Assembly (NCBI GenBank): GCA_019843655.1
Contig: JACDQD010000002.1
Coordinates: 18,561,154 to 18,625,153, forward strand
DNA from: Lethocerus indicus
Taxonomy: Eukaryota; Arthropoda; Insecta; Hemiptera; Belostomatidae
Direction of reading: 5' to 3'
Length of the DNA: 64,000 nucleotides
Below are positions 15,365 to 29,200 of the stretch, piece by piece. The position numbers were made by a program, and so were the translations under genes. How positions within the stretch are numbered: position 1 is the stretch's first letter; every line of letters begins with the position of its first letter. Below the pieces are notes generated by a model. That model ran no database searches. It had not been told where the DNA came from and worked only from the letters and a program-made list of their open reading frames with translations.

Positions 15365-18300
15365 ATGTTAGGGGTTGTTCTGTTTGTTCGTCTGCTTATC
15401 GTGTCTGCTCAAACTAATTTTTATATGGATTCTGATGAGACGAACACATCAGCATCGAATATAACAGGTGTTTTGTTATTTTTGGATCTTATAACATTTC
15501 ACATTTTCCTTTACTCGTGTCCCACCAACATCTTGCACAACTGAACCGAATTTTCGCAGGATAATTTAAAGTTGTTTTAAAAATAATTTTTTTTGCCGAT
15601 GAAATTTAGTATTGTCCTAATATTTTTTTTAGATAATTGCCTGTTTCAGACCTGGTTGTATATATAAAATATTTCTTATATAAATATTTGGACCTGGTTA
15701 TTGTGTATTTTTAACAATACATTTTAGAAATGTGAAACACTACCTAACAAAAATATTTGTAATTGTAGTTCAGGTCATTAACACAGTATGGATTTTTGAA
15801 CTTGTATTTATTATTAATTAAAACTAACTAGAAATTTTTGTTAGGATAGATCACCCACATCTCTCCCAGGATAATACATAAATTCAGTAAAAAAAATTTA
15901 TTTTCATATTCGATTTGACATTAGTCGATATATATCAGATACATTTTTCAGATTAGTTTATTTCCATTGGTTGATGGTTAGATGCATTTTTAATTAAATA
16001 TATTATTCTTTGATTTGTAGAAATTAAATCTTCTGTCCTTGAATGTTTCTGGAGTCACAAAGGAAACATCATTGTACCATCCATACCTGAAAAAAATTGT
16101 TAGAATTGCTTTGAAACATCATTAATATGATATTAATTTTATGCTATTAGTGATTACTATTATCAACAATAGAAGAATTAATAGCTAAAACTAAGTAATT
16201 CACCTGTGGCTTTCAGTTATGGTGGTTTCATATTTTTCTTTGGGATCTGTTTCATAAAGTTGCTTCACATTTTTTATTATAACTTCACTAGCATTTATTG
16301 TGGTCTCAGTATAGAATTTATCAGTTATTCCATGTACTAGAAAATGTATGTAACACATTATTTGATCAAAAAAATTGAGAACAGATTGAAACATTTTTCT
16401 TACTGCCCAACTGTAGAACTTTTAGAGTTTTATGTAAGCAATAGAATGTTTTAGCATTATCTATTGATTCAATTGTTTGATGCAAATATTTCTATTGATG
16501 ACTATATTTATTATTAAGAAAAACTCTGTACCTATACCATGTGGCCGACATTGTGATATGTGTGATTCTCCTTTTTCTTTGCTTATAGAAAAGCACAATT
16601 TAAAAGGTGGTTTTTGATTTTTCTTCTTTCTTTCAATTTCTTCAGTAGGGGTTGCTATTTTTGACATTATCTCTGTAAAATATTTAAAATAAGAATTATA
16701 TCAAGTTAACTAATACAACAGTAATATTTTTTAACTTTGTTAAATATTCATAATAGTTATTACATTTAAATTATGAAAACATGGTTTGTTGTTATGTAGG
16801 AAATTAGTGCACATGAATTCCATAGGTGTAATATGGAAGATAATTGTTGAAATGATTGTTTAGATTACCTATAAAAATGGTTAGATCACAATTATGTGTC
16901 TAATTACTGGAAATATTCAGTTTGTAAGGAATGGAGGGTATTGAAGTGGCCAAGATAGCCAAGAATCAATGAGAATAGAATAGCATTGGTTGCCCTGACA
17001 ACCCTGCATCATTGATCCATACTAACACCATAACACTTCACAATTTAGTATTTATTAATTGGGGTGAATTTTATCTTTTTAATGAAGTTTACACTACCAG
17101 TTGTTATACAAGATTATATTTGCTAATTAGTATAATTAGATATAATTTTTTTTATTTAATAAAATCATTCATTTATGCCCTTTCCTTGTTCTTACTTTTC
17201 AATTTTCTAATTATTTTTACATTTTAATATACCATTCTTATTGATGTGTATTTTTGTTTAGTTATTGTTAAATCAAGAGCTTAATTTTTCAGTTATTGGA
17301 GAATTTTTGGGTGGCCCCTGTCAAGATTCTTGTAATCCTTTACTCACACATGTGTACTGTGATAAGGAAACACTTAGGTGTGAATGTGAGTCCAAATTTC
17401 CAGTGAGGCTTAGTCCATCAAAAGGTTGCACAAAAGGTAAACATTTTGCATTTGCTGCTTGGATCTTAAATGCCATTTTTGTTTATTGGAGTTTTGTAGT
17501 GTGTTTGTAGTATTTATTTTGTATAAATATATTATTTATTTTGTAATGTCTATTTATTTAATTTAATAATTTTATATATTCAACTAGGAATTAAAACATT
17601 CTTTTATTATAAAGCAATGGATATACACATTAACAACAGCATGTATTATAATCTATCAGTTAGAAATATTTACATTAAACATAAGACTCAATTTTCTAGT
17701 TTACCTATTGATAATGGTGTACGATCTTTTCAAGTTGTAATTTGCAAAAATAAACTTATCATAGAGCTTGAAAAGATTGGGCAATATTACATTACTCATA
17801 ATATTAATATTACAATAAATTAATATTTATTAAATGTGTTGTCACATAGAGCAATATTTTCAACCTTCCTAACGTACATATTTATTTTAATTTATTAAGC
17901 TGCCAATCTAGGAGAGCAATGTTTTTACTACCAAAGTTGTGTTTTTATGGACCAAAATGCCGACTGTATTCAAATTAGCCACAATGCAATTTGTCAGTGC
18001 AAAGATGGTTATCATGCTGTGACTCTTCAGCGTCCTTCAAAACGTGTATTCTGTTCTCAAGGTAAATAATGCATTGATCAATGTGTGGAGTTTATAGAAG
18101 TTTGAAATAATTAACGAATATTGAATTTATAAATAACAAATTCTCTCATGGAGTAATAAAAAAATACTATTAATGAATTTTTACTACTACTAATACTAGT
18201 AATGAAAGCATTAAGTATTTATAAGCAGGGAATACAAAAAATTATAGAAATATATATGCATTTAATGAATATTTAATGTAAGTATAACTAAAGAACTATT

Positions 18301-21300
18301 AGGAAAAGTTCACAGTTTAATATCTATACTGCTGCAGTTAGTATATATTCTTATTATGAAGTTGTTTCTCTTTAATTTATTTGTTATTTTATCATTCCAG
18401 ATATACTTGTTATTTCATCTGATATGTCAACACTTCTTGGAGTAGCAACAGGTTTAGCAATATTTACTGCACTCATCTGTTTCGTACTCAAGCTTTTTGT
18501 TGGTGCACGACCTCGACATTTTGCAAATGCAAATAACTTGTCACAGCCAATTCTTTTTGCTTCTCAAACAGGTAATATTTTGTTTAATAAGGCCATTTTT
18601 TTAGGTGTCAATGAATGTCACAGTGTTACATCTGTGATACCATAATTTGGATGCCATATTTTGATTCATCCCTATATTTCTATTTTAAAAAGATACATAC
18701 ATTTATGTTCTCTGCATGAGTATAAGTCATACTTAAAAAAATTAATTGAACAGAGTTTTATTTAAAGCAATTTGATTAATGATGATTCTGAGTTTGAAGT
18801 CAGAGTTACTCTTTAGTTTTTTCATTATTATCAGATAACTAGATTTAGAGTTCTGCTTTTAATTTATGTTAGTAATAGCATAATATAAATATAAATAGCA
18901 CACTTAATTATTATATTTAGTTCATAGAAATAATATTATTAATGAAATATATAGATGTTTTGTTGTTATTATTCATTTAACATAATCCTAATTCTTAAAA
19001 AACTACAGTATTTATGGATAGTGAACAAAATTATTATACTCTATTTAAATGAATGTATTCTTTTTTATACTTTTAAGTATGTGCTTATATGACACTGTGT
19101 ATACATTTGTGAGCATATTTAGTACTCACACGCACTTAAGAACTGTCCAAATTTATTATTAATTTTGAAAGCTCATTGAGATAGCCAGATATAAACTTTT
19201 ACTATAGCTTTCCATTTATGACTTTTACCCATCTCTTATTAAAATTCTGAAAAAACTGGGTACATTGTTGTAATTATTAATACTGCATTATAAATATTTA
19301 CAAAACTTGCGGGACAACATTAAAATGATCAGATCTATATTTATTTCTACATTATTCTTTTAAATCATTATACATGTTTTATTTTACTATAAACAGTTTT
19401 AGGTTCCTAAAATTGGTGGTATCATAATTTTATTTCTTTATTGGTGGTATCATAAAATGTTCAAGAATTCCAATTATAAGTGCAGAATAATTAAATTTTA
19501 AAATGAGTGTGTTTAATGCAGGTTATATTGTAACCTGCTATAGAAGTAGATGTATGTATAATGACAGTCATGTTGTTTAATAAGCAAATCAATAACAAAA
19601 ATAAGTTTTGTTTAAGATGAGAGCATTATATAAAGGGCATTATCCATCTATATATCAGTTCTATATAACAATTCTAAAATGGGCAGTTAAAAATGTTGGT
19701 AATAAATATTTATCTGGCATTTCAAGTTGGGCTGACATATGGGATATGTATTTATATATCACAATATATTTAATGTGCAGATGAGATATACATTTTTAAG
19801 CACCACATAGTATACTTTTTGTTTACTTGTAACATTTTGTTAATAACTTGTGGGCATTCCCCTTCCCTTCTCTTCAAATGATTTTATTTGAAAAGAAATG
19901 TTCCTTCACAAAAGAGAAGTTTTTGTTTAATCAAATCTGACTAAACATTAAATTTTATAGTAAAAAGTATAGGAATAAGCTGTTATTTCATAGTGGTATT
20001 AATTGCTCTATAGGTTTGGATTATTTATTTTGAGTTGAGTGAAAAGCATTGCTCCCTTCTTGGACAAACAAGGTTCTGTACAATTCTTTTTTATTATGTT
20101 GCGTTTGTTTACACAAATAATTTCTGCCTCTAGGAGGATTCATAGGAGGAACATTTACAATGGGGGAGGGGGGTAAGTTCTTATCTTATACAAGATTGCT
20201 GCAGAATAAATAACAAAATAGTTCTTTTTGCATGTACAGTGTAGAGTATAATGACTTAAACGAGTATAATGAGGGTTAAACTTATAAAATCATTGTTTAT
20301 TCAACATATGAAATAGAAAATATTTTAATTCATATAATTATAATATTTGTTAATACATTTACAATGCCAATATTAGGAATTAGGAAAACAAAGTTAAGGA
20401 GTGTATATTGCTTTTAGTAGATATTAAAATATCTTATTTCTGGGTCTCTTCAGCATGTGGTTTATTTGTGGGACTATCATAATTTATCATTATTTTTATT
20501 ATTAGTTTGAAAAATGCTAATAATTAATACCGCTAGTGTTTATTTCAACTAGATATTGACAGTTTTGGCTTTTGCAAAACTGCACTTTTTATTTTTTATT
20601 GCAATTAGCATCATAAACATAAGTAAAGATATGTGTGGAAGTATTTTCTAATTTATTTTTGTATTTTCTTAAATGTAGGTATGCCTGTATCAGTGTTGCG
20701 AGGAGGATCGACACAAAGAGGAAGTCGTGGAGTGTTGGTGCCACCATCAAGAGCAGGTGCAGCTAGAGCAGCGGCCATCTTGCTTATCTCATGTCACCTG
20801 TCACCCTCCCATGGTAACCACAGAGGTTATACTTCAATTTACATCACCGCATTCAATGTATTTCCCAATTCAATGCTTACTTCTTGAAATGCTCATTTTA
20901 TGGCCTATCTATTACATTATTTCAGGTGTTCACTATCATAATTTTTGCATCATTTTGCAGTAGTCGTCATTCAAAATTCCAATAAACTTATGTCACTAAA
21001 TTTATAGAACTGAAAATACAGATTTGATATTCTTATTTGACTTTGATTTATTTTAAATAGGAAAGGCCATTTTATTGGGAAGAAAAATAATGAAAATAAT
21101 GCATTTTAAATTGAAAGTTTACAATACACATTTTTCACCCTAGGATAATGCAATTCCTGTCTCAAAGGCTTTTTATTCTAAGCCAGGGGAAATTTTTTAC
21201 TTGATTTCCATATTTTTCATTTTATTAATACCAACAATTTAAAAATTAAATTAAATTAAATCACTAGCATTCTAAAAAATAAATTGTACTAAGAGGTATA

Positions 21301-22507
21301 TATTCTAGATTTAACTGCATACAAATAATAATATCCATTATAAGTGGCTACTGTTGTATGATGTAATACTTAAAATAATAAATTTAAAAATTAGCAATTA
21401 TAACTGGAATTTAAAAATTTCAAATTGTCAGAATAGACATTAATTAGGATCTTCATTGAGTGGGTGAACTGATATTATATTGATAAATATAGAACCACAA
21501 TTTAAATGATTTCATATGGTGTGATTAAAATGATTTATGGTTGGCAAGAAGCATTAATATTAGGTAGCAGACAGGCCCCATGGAACAGCAAGGTGGTCGT
21601 GGTGAGAGTTCATCATTATGTAGTTATCTAGTAGAAGAGAAATATTGTAACTAGAAGTTTAACACATTATCTGTAGCTGGTAGACCCTTGCATATAGAAA
21701 TGAGCAGCACAATTATTTTATCAATATATTGATGTTAGTAGATAGAGTAAAAATTATATTTTCTCCTTAAAATTATTAGCATAGACTGTAGTAATACTAG
21801 ATACAGTAGAAAAGTCAAAATTGCTGAGTAAACATTGCCCTTATATGCAACCTAGGAATACAAACAGTATTATAAATGATCCTTTAACATATATAAATTG
21901 TACAAATCTTTTTGTTAAAAAACCGACAATAACAAATACAAGGTGAGTATTCCAACCAAAGAATGGTTGGGTTTTTAAAATTCTGAATTTACAATTGGGT
22001 AGCTGCGATCTTTGCATTCTTCTTTCGCATCAAACTGTAAAGGTTTGATTTGGGTATTTGATAGACCTATATGAACACTTAATTGACAACCCATAACAAC
22101 TGATATTTATTAAACATAGTTATGCAAATAATTCCTTTATAAATAGTTCATTTAAATAATCTAATATATAATTGATAAATCATCATGATTAATTATCAGA
22201 GTTATCAATTTTCAATCAAATGAAAATAAAGTTATTACGGCAGAAATTTCATCAACACTATAGTTTTAAGATTAAGATTCTAAACATTCACTAAAGTAAG
22301 CTCATTAAATGGCAACATTTTTCATATAATAGAGTGGGAAATGTTAATTTACTTTGCTTTCTACTTTTTTATCATTTTCACATACATTTACGTGCACTAG
22401 AGCACTTAACCTGTGCTGGCAAGAAAATATTTTCTGAGCTTTGCGAGTAGAACTTAGTTATACTTTTCATTTCCTGCACTACAATACATATCTCATACTT
22501 TGCTTTC

Positions 22508-22538
<31 letters not shown>

Positions 22539-22837
22539 AGTCCAAAAACAGTTCCTCAGTCTCATTTAAATTGAAAGAGCCAAGAAATAAAAATTGTTAT
22601 ATTGTTTATGCTTTGAAGTTCCCAATTTATTAAGCACATATAATATAGAAAAAAATTATAGTAAATTTGGTCGGATTATATAAATAATTTAATTGTACAT
22701 AAATTACACCTAAAACTACAATCCCTTTGGGTTCAGTCCTGCAGAAAATGCTTGAATTTTTTTTTTAAATTTATATTGAAAAATATGAAAAACTTTTTGA
22801 TGTCAGTCAAATTGTCTTTTTTTCAATTTCCTGAATA

Positions 22838-22877
<40 letters not shown>

Positions 22878-24221
22878 CATAACATATGCAAAGTGTTTTA
22901 AAGTGATTGAGACTGTAAAATACTTCCATGGTGTTTTCAAAATTTTATGGTTAATAAAAAAATTTATTTTGAATTGCATTACAATGATTTAGCTGCACAA
23001 ATATCATCGCTTAAGCATTAAATATTTTCTAATTTTCAAATTTATGAAATAATATATAGTGTGGAAGATGCCCAAATTTATTTGGGAATACCCAAATATA
23101 ATTCTCTTTATTTTGTATGTATCTAATTCTTCTTTAACTATATTCATAAGTATACATATGTGCATACATACACACACATACATATACATTCTCCTTCAGA
23201 TCTCACAAGCTAAAATTTATGTATATTCTTCCTTAATTGAAAGGACATTTCACTGTGCTTTTAAGGAAATGTTTCATCTAACTGCCTTCATTGTAAGTTA
23301 TATATAAAATACATTTTGTAAGTTGGAGTGAAAAAGCATTTTATATTTCCCAATTGAATTAACCAGTTAACATTAATATTAATTTTGTAAGATTATTTTG
23401 TTGGAAATGGTAGTTGTACAAATTAAATTCTAACGTTTTAGACAAACAGATGAGACATCACTTGTTCTTTTAAAAACATATATTTTTGGTCTGAAGTTTC
23501 CTGACGTTACAGATGAATCTTGTGGGCGTCCAGCTTCTGTGCATAGTAGTACATCATCAACTAAGAGTTTTAGTGCAAGACAGTTTGAAAGGGAGAGGGA
23601 AAACCGTTTGAATGCTGCTAGAGCAAGGGAAAGAGAAAAAGAACCCTCACCCAGCCCAAGATCAACTGAAAATTTACTGGATGAACCTCCAGTTTCGGTA
23701 ATTATGGCTAATTTTGAACAGAATTAAATGCTTCTAGTAGCAATCCTTAACAAAGAACATGTTATGCTTAAATTAAAATTACTATTTTCCAATCCATTTG
23801 AAAAATATAACGTCACGAGTTATCAATTCCAGAAACATATCTTAGATTTCATTAAAATCTGTCCAGTCATTATGGTCTATATGTATATCTACAGAGTTAC
23901 TAAATTATTTGCATTAAAAACTAGAACCCATTTTTAATAAAGGTGCATGATATGTCTAGTATTAATCATTCACGTAAAAAATTAATATTACTTTTCAAAT
24001 GGTCTTTCCAGGAGGGTTGGATTAAGAATGAGGCTATGAATGAAAATAACTCAGTAGAGCCAGAAGGGCTGTCACAGAGTGAAACCAATTCATGCAGAGA
24101 AGTAAATGAACTGCCACCTATAAGCCCATTTAAAAAAGACATAAGCAATGAAGAGGGTGCAAAATACCATAGCAATGTGTTATGCGATTCTGCGTCAGAA
24201 GACTGGAGTGATAAGCCTTGA
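15365..24221 (+). CDS. Small cysteine-rich (EB-like) single-pass membrane protein
   Basis: Eight phase-consistent exons: 15365-15467, 17293-17436, 17900-18061, 18401-18571, 20134-20172, 20679-20813, 23513-23697 and 24012-24221 (TGA), 382 aa. The start at 15365 (MLGVVLFVRLLIVSAQ) gives a clean signal peptide; an in-frame ATG at 15290 would add 25 arginine/serine-rich residues and hide it. Exons 2-3 encode about a dozen cysteines (GGPCQDSCNPL, CDKETLRCECESKF, GEQCFYYQSCVF, AICQCKDGYHAV) resembling paired EB/EGF-like modules. Exon 4 holds one transmembrane helix (LLGVATGLAIFTALICFVLK). The cytoplasmic side has an Arg-rich patch, an ARQFERERENRL charged stretch and an acidic tail ending SEDWSDKP. 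The topology suggests a type I surface protein. I do not recognise the family, so no function is assigned. The 39-nt exon at 20134 is the weakest exon. Confidence 0.8.
15990..16667 (-). CDS. CFAP144/FAM183-like ciliary microtubule protein (nested gene)
   Basis: Three exons on the minus strand, 16667-16532, 16336-16204 and 16086-15990 (TAA), total 366 nt, 121 aa, with consistent phases. A splice acceptor lies a few bases before the ATG, so a 5' UTR exon is expected upstream. The N-terminus is rich in lysine (EEIERKKKNQK). The C-terminal part, DPKEKYETTITESHRYGWYN followed by PETFKDRRFNFYKS, resembles the conserved end of CFAP144/FAM183 proteins (a KKYP..T..Q..GW block, then DRRLN.F). Those are inner proteins of doublet microtubules in motile cilia and sperm flagella, so testis or sensory-cilium expression is a reasonable inference. 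The gene lies entirely inside the first intron of the opposite-strand membrane-protein gene. Identification is from pattern memory only and could be wrong. Confidence 0.6.
18572..23512. other. Long introns of the membrane-protein gene
   Basis: Apart from the exons at 20134-20172 and 20679-20813, this 5-kb stretch is AT-rich intron. It holds TA microsatellites at about 22511-22537 and 22840-22876. No nested gene could be supported on either strand. Confidence 0.6.
22840..22876. repeat. TA microsatellite
   Basis: Uninterrupted TA repeats of about 36 bases; a similar run lies at 22511-22537. Confidence 0.9.
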
Positions 24222-26215
24222 GTTTGAATTTTAGTGAATGAATATTATATATAGTTTACTTTAATGACTGATAAACGAATATGTTATGTATAACGTAATA
24301 TTGAAGTTAGTAAAGTGATGTTTCATTAAAGTGTTGCTATAGTTTTATATTTCTTGTTTTTTTTATTGAAAAAATTGTTTGCTGTTATCAGTTTATGAGA
24401 CCAACGCATAAGACTGCTAAAACAGAGTACTCCCTTGAAGCAGTTATCTGCATTGTCTTCCTTTGTGTACCTTGAATATAATATTTAATGTGGGTATATA
24501 TGAATATATATTGATTTGATAAATTACTAATATCCTGTTCCAGATATGTTCTTGAAGAAAAGAGATAAATCCTTGAAACTAAAAATTCAAGTATAAAAGC
24601 CTTACATGGTGAAAATTGCATTTAATATTAAAATTTGAGTCTATTTAGAATAAAGACAAATCTTTGTTTTTAATTTATATTAAAGCACATAAAAAGTAAA
24701 AAAAATTCAAGCTACTTGTAGATGATTGTTGGAATTCATGAATAATTTTATTTTATATTAGTATATATTTAAATTTGAATTACTGGCTATACATAATAAT
24801 AATAATAAAACTATTTATAGCTTGAATAATAAATTCAATATTAATCAAAAGTGGATTTCTGTGTACTGAGAATATCATTGTACCAGTATTTATGTACCTG
24901 TGATAATTTATCTATGTAAAATGTAATTTGGTTCAGTGGAAGATAAATGAAATATAAATTTCATTTGTTGCATTACGTGAGTTATGTATTATGAATATTA
25001 AATATTGGGAATTACATAATGATAATAATAAATGTTAAATTAAGTATAGATTGAAATTTAAAAATGGTTCTAAAATGAAACATATCTTAATTCATGTAAT
25101 TAGTTTTAACTGACAATTTTAAATTCTTCCAGTTGTGATGATCTTAAAATATGAAATTTGATATTTTTTTATTCAGTACATTGCTTATTAATTAATATTA
25201 TTTTCCTAATACTATAATTATATTAATTTTTAAAATGTAATGTTAGTTTGACTTACTACTTGAAACAATAATTTAAATTACTATTTTAGACATATCATAC
25301 ATTTGTTTGTTATTATTTAAAAAATAAACTAGTTTTATATTAGTTACTTAAGAAATGATTTAGGTCTTCATTAATCATGGCACAAATGTATTCACAATAT
25401 TTATGTTAAAATATAGAGATTATTATTTGAGCTGTGTTTGTTTTTGTTTGTTCCAAAAATTACATTTTTTTTATAGACTTTTTTTATAGATAGTTAAAAG
25501 TATTCTAGATTATTTCCATGGTAAGAACGAAATTTCCTTTGTATAAAAGTTCTGAATGTTTACTATTGCATGTAAATTTGATGTAGCGAGGTATAAATTA
25601 AATTTTTGTTCATGTGTAAAGTATTATATATTTGAATAGTTCTATAGTATATAAGTATTTATAAATATATAATCTGTTAGTGTATGGATACATTTTGATA
25701 TCAGTGTTATTGAAGGGAAAGTGACTAATAATCATTTATTCACTATTAGAGTATAGTAAATAATAAGCCATATAATTGTTTATAATAAGACTGAGATAAA
25801 AATAGCCTTTCAACAAGATTATTCTATGAAACTTTAGACTTCATAGCCGAAACAACACCTGCAGCAGAGTTTATACATACATTTTTCAGAACAGATTATC
25901 TATTGTTTAGGAGTTGAATCTGTCTTGTTTAAAAAAATATGTGACTACATCATTATAGTTGTGATGTTTAAAAAACTATTTACATTTGTAATGTTTTGTA
26001 TTGTGTTCTGTACAAAATTGACAATTACTTAATAACAATATTTATCTGCAAGCGAGAGAGCCGTATTTATTCCATTTTCCTAATAACCATAAAAATTTGT
26101 TCTTTGTGTATATGTATATTTTTTTTTTGTAGTTTTGTTATGCTAAAATATACAGTTTATTATTATGAGCATTATTGGCAGCTAAATTGGGCACTAGTTG
26201 ATTACCAGCATTATA
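24222..26215. other. 3' UTR and AT-rich intergenic region
   Basis: Between the stop codon of the membrane-protein gene and the 3' end of receptor gene A on the other strand (convergent genes). Several AATAAA-like signals occur from about 24640 onward. No coding potential was seen. Confidence 0.55.
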
Positions 26216-29200
26216 TCATTCCTTTAAATTGATACTTCCTAATGAAATTTCCTCCGAACTAGGGTTTGGGATTATCTCAATTTCTTTCTCCTCTATACTC
26301 TTGGTGGTGTCTGCAAATAATTAATATTAATAATTATTATTAATTCCCATGTTATTCTGGTTTAGATATCTAATAATGCAATCAGTACAAATGGCGTGGT
26401 TTTAATTCAATTTAAACAGAAAGTTTTATATTCTTCATATATATGACAACACAAGATTCTAGAAAAGTGAATTAGGAAAAAATCTTTTGTCACCTCAAAT
26501 AAATGAAATTTCTAGCGGCAAAAGTTGTCAAGTGCCTTGTGGAATATTACTGCTTTATTTTTTCTCAGCATTTATTTTCCATGTGCATGTGTGCCCATGC
26601 CGATATGCGCATGACTCCTTTATTATAATTTGATGGTTATAAGAAGTTCTCTTTTATGTTTCTATTTTTTTTAAGAGTAGTCATTTTTTTACTAATGGTT
26701 AAGCTATGAAAACAATTGGGTTTATATTCCTATTTCTTAATAAATTTATTTAATAGTTTTTGTGTTAATTTAGTTGAGTGCATTTATTTATTAGGACATA
26801 ACACCAAGAAATAAATTGAGGACAATTTCATTCATTACGCACCAGTATTTCCAGGGCGATTTAATTTCCTCTTCATGCAACCATACCAAGTTATCAATAT
26901 AATTGAGAAGGTTAGCATCGTAGCTCCAAATGGCATGAAGTATTTAACATTCAGCCCTATACCTGAAAAGCAGTAAATTGCCACTTAGAATGTATCAAAA
27001 AATATCACATTTTTACCCAATTCGTTTAAAAGTGAAAAGATAAAAAATAAATACATGTACAGTACGTTAGTCCACTATGTTTGTGTGTCATAATTATTTA
27101 ACAAGAACAAACAGATAGCTAAGGCACTAAAACGGTTGATAAATTAGAACGGAAACTTGGTAACATTTATCGTTGAGTCTACAGCATTCTATCTAAGAAG
27201 ATTATAACAGTATAAAACTATCTAACAGTAAAAAAACATATTTTTGTCAGACTTTTAGTAGATTGCGTAACAGCGACTTACGTTCTTGTACTAAATTTGG
27301 TACATCACCAATAGTCTCCAAATATAAAAGTAGTTCACCCCTCAAATATTGCATCTTTCTGAAATAAAATAAATAGCTATTGTATAGGAAATGGTACACA
27401 TATGGTAAAACTGCCGTGCGTATGAATGGAATCATTGACATTCGTAGACACGTACTTCGCGTACCGCGTACCATATCGAATGAATCAGAAATCGGTTGAT
27501 GTATATATAAGTGGGGGGTCAACTGTTCTGCATTTGAACCATGTAATATAATTAAATATAGATTGAATTAAGTATTAAATATAGATATAATATTATTATC
27601 ATGATATAATTATACACTATTTTAAGAATTAATCAACGCAACTGAATCAATAGTTCATGCACGAAGTACGTTCTTCGTGTGAGACATCCAATTAATTTTA
27701 ACGAATTGAATTAAAAAAGGGAAAGAACATTCTGTTCAAAGTAACCAATCACCAGTTCATTCGGTGTCATCAGTTGCTTTACCTCTTGACAGTCTCTACC
27801 TAATACCACTTACAGCAACAAATCATTAGCATCTTGTGTGGTGAAAATAAAATCAAACTATGACTGTGATTTTGCTAGTTTCAGAAGTAGTTTACAATTA
27901 TATTAATATATACACATTTGTAAGGGAAAAGCGTTATACTAAATCATTTCCAAAATTCAAGCCAAAGTTGCTCGAGGATCTGAGACGAGTTGCGATCGTG
28001 AAAAATTAGTTTTTTGATTTCTTACAAATTTGTCGGTAAAGAAGGACACATACTTTTAGACAGTGAGAACGAATGCTATTTCAGTAGCCGGTGCTTAATA
28101 CTGTTGTCATTATATATAACCTTTAATTTATTTTCATTTATATTAAGTCATTTTTGTCTTCTGTTTATTGGATTTGAACGTTAATATCAATTAGTAACCA
28201 TTACTCATAACCAAATTCTAACAAACTGATAATCGTTCAAATCAAACTGGGACCAGACTAGAATCTATTATTATATTGCGTGAGTACATTATGTTAAATT
28301 TATAGAAAATTTTACTTATGGAATTTAAAATCATAATGCAAATATTCCGATTTTATTGAAATAATTTAATAGAATATATGTGAAGGGAATTAGTTAAGAT
28401 TCTCATTTATACAAACCTTGATCCTACAATACATAGTTGTACACTACAGCTGTCTATATCTGATTGACCGACTTCTGGAAGTTTAAGAATTAAATGGAGG
28501 TCGGTAATATTATAATTAATTTCTTCGGATAACTCATGATTCCTGTAATTACATGCGAATGCAGTAGAGTTCTGTTCATAATCTGTGTCGTTCCAAGATG
28601 CCGAATCATCAGTTTTGTTGACCCGGCTGTCATAGCATGAGCATAAAAAAATAACATTGTACAAATTAGCCTGATTAGGGAGGCAATTCAAGAAAAATCC
28701 ACTGATACCGCTGTCAGTCCGTTGTTCTGGGCATAGTTCATTGGCTAATTTCGTGATCGAAGAACAGGTTTTTTTAATGTCAACTGTGTTATTAATCTGC
28801 ACAAAATAATAATCTTCAAAGTCGTTTACCAAAACTGCGTCTTTTATAGTAATATTTTGAAGAAAGTATTGATACGAATCAAATCCATTAGTCGCGGGAA
28901 TGCACTCCGTATTATTTAATGGATTTGTGATGTACCCATCCTTACAATTGCAAATATTTGGTAACGCACATTCACCGTTCAGGCAACCAGTCCGGCAAAC
29001 AGGGTTGTCTTCAGTAGTATTGCAACTATGAAATGAAGAACTCAAGTCTGGAGCAATGCATTTACCGGTGTCGCAAGGTACCGAACATATTGGTACGCAC
29101 ATGTTATCATCATTTGAAAATGCATAACCTTCCCAGCATGTACATTTATTGGGCTCTGTGCAGTTACCGTTCTGGCATTTAGTAGAACAGATTGGCTTAC

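Noticed and set aside
27247..27522. Separate small membrane-protein gene at 26216-27522 (minus strand)
   Set aside because: The exons can be read as a 95-aa protein, but the first one joins in frame to the end of the receptor A NIM exon, and the exon order exactly mirrors receptor B. They are better explained as its juxtamembrane, transmembrane and tail exons.
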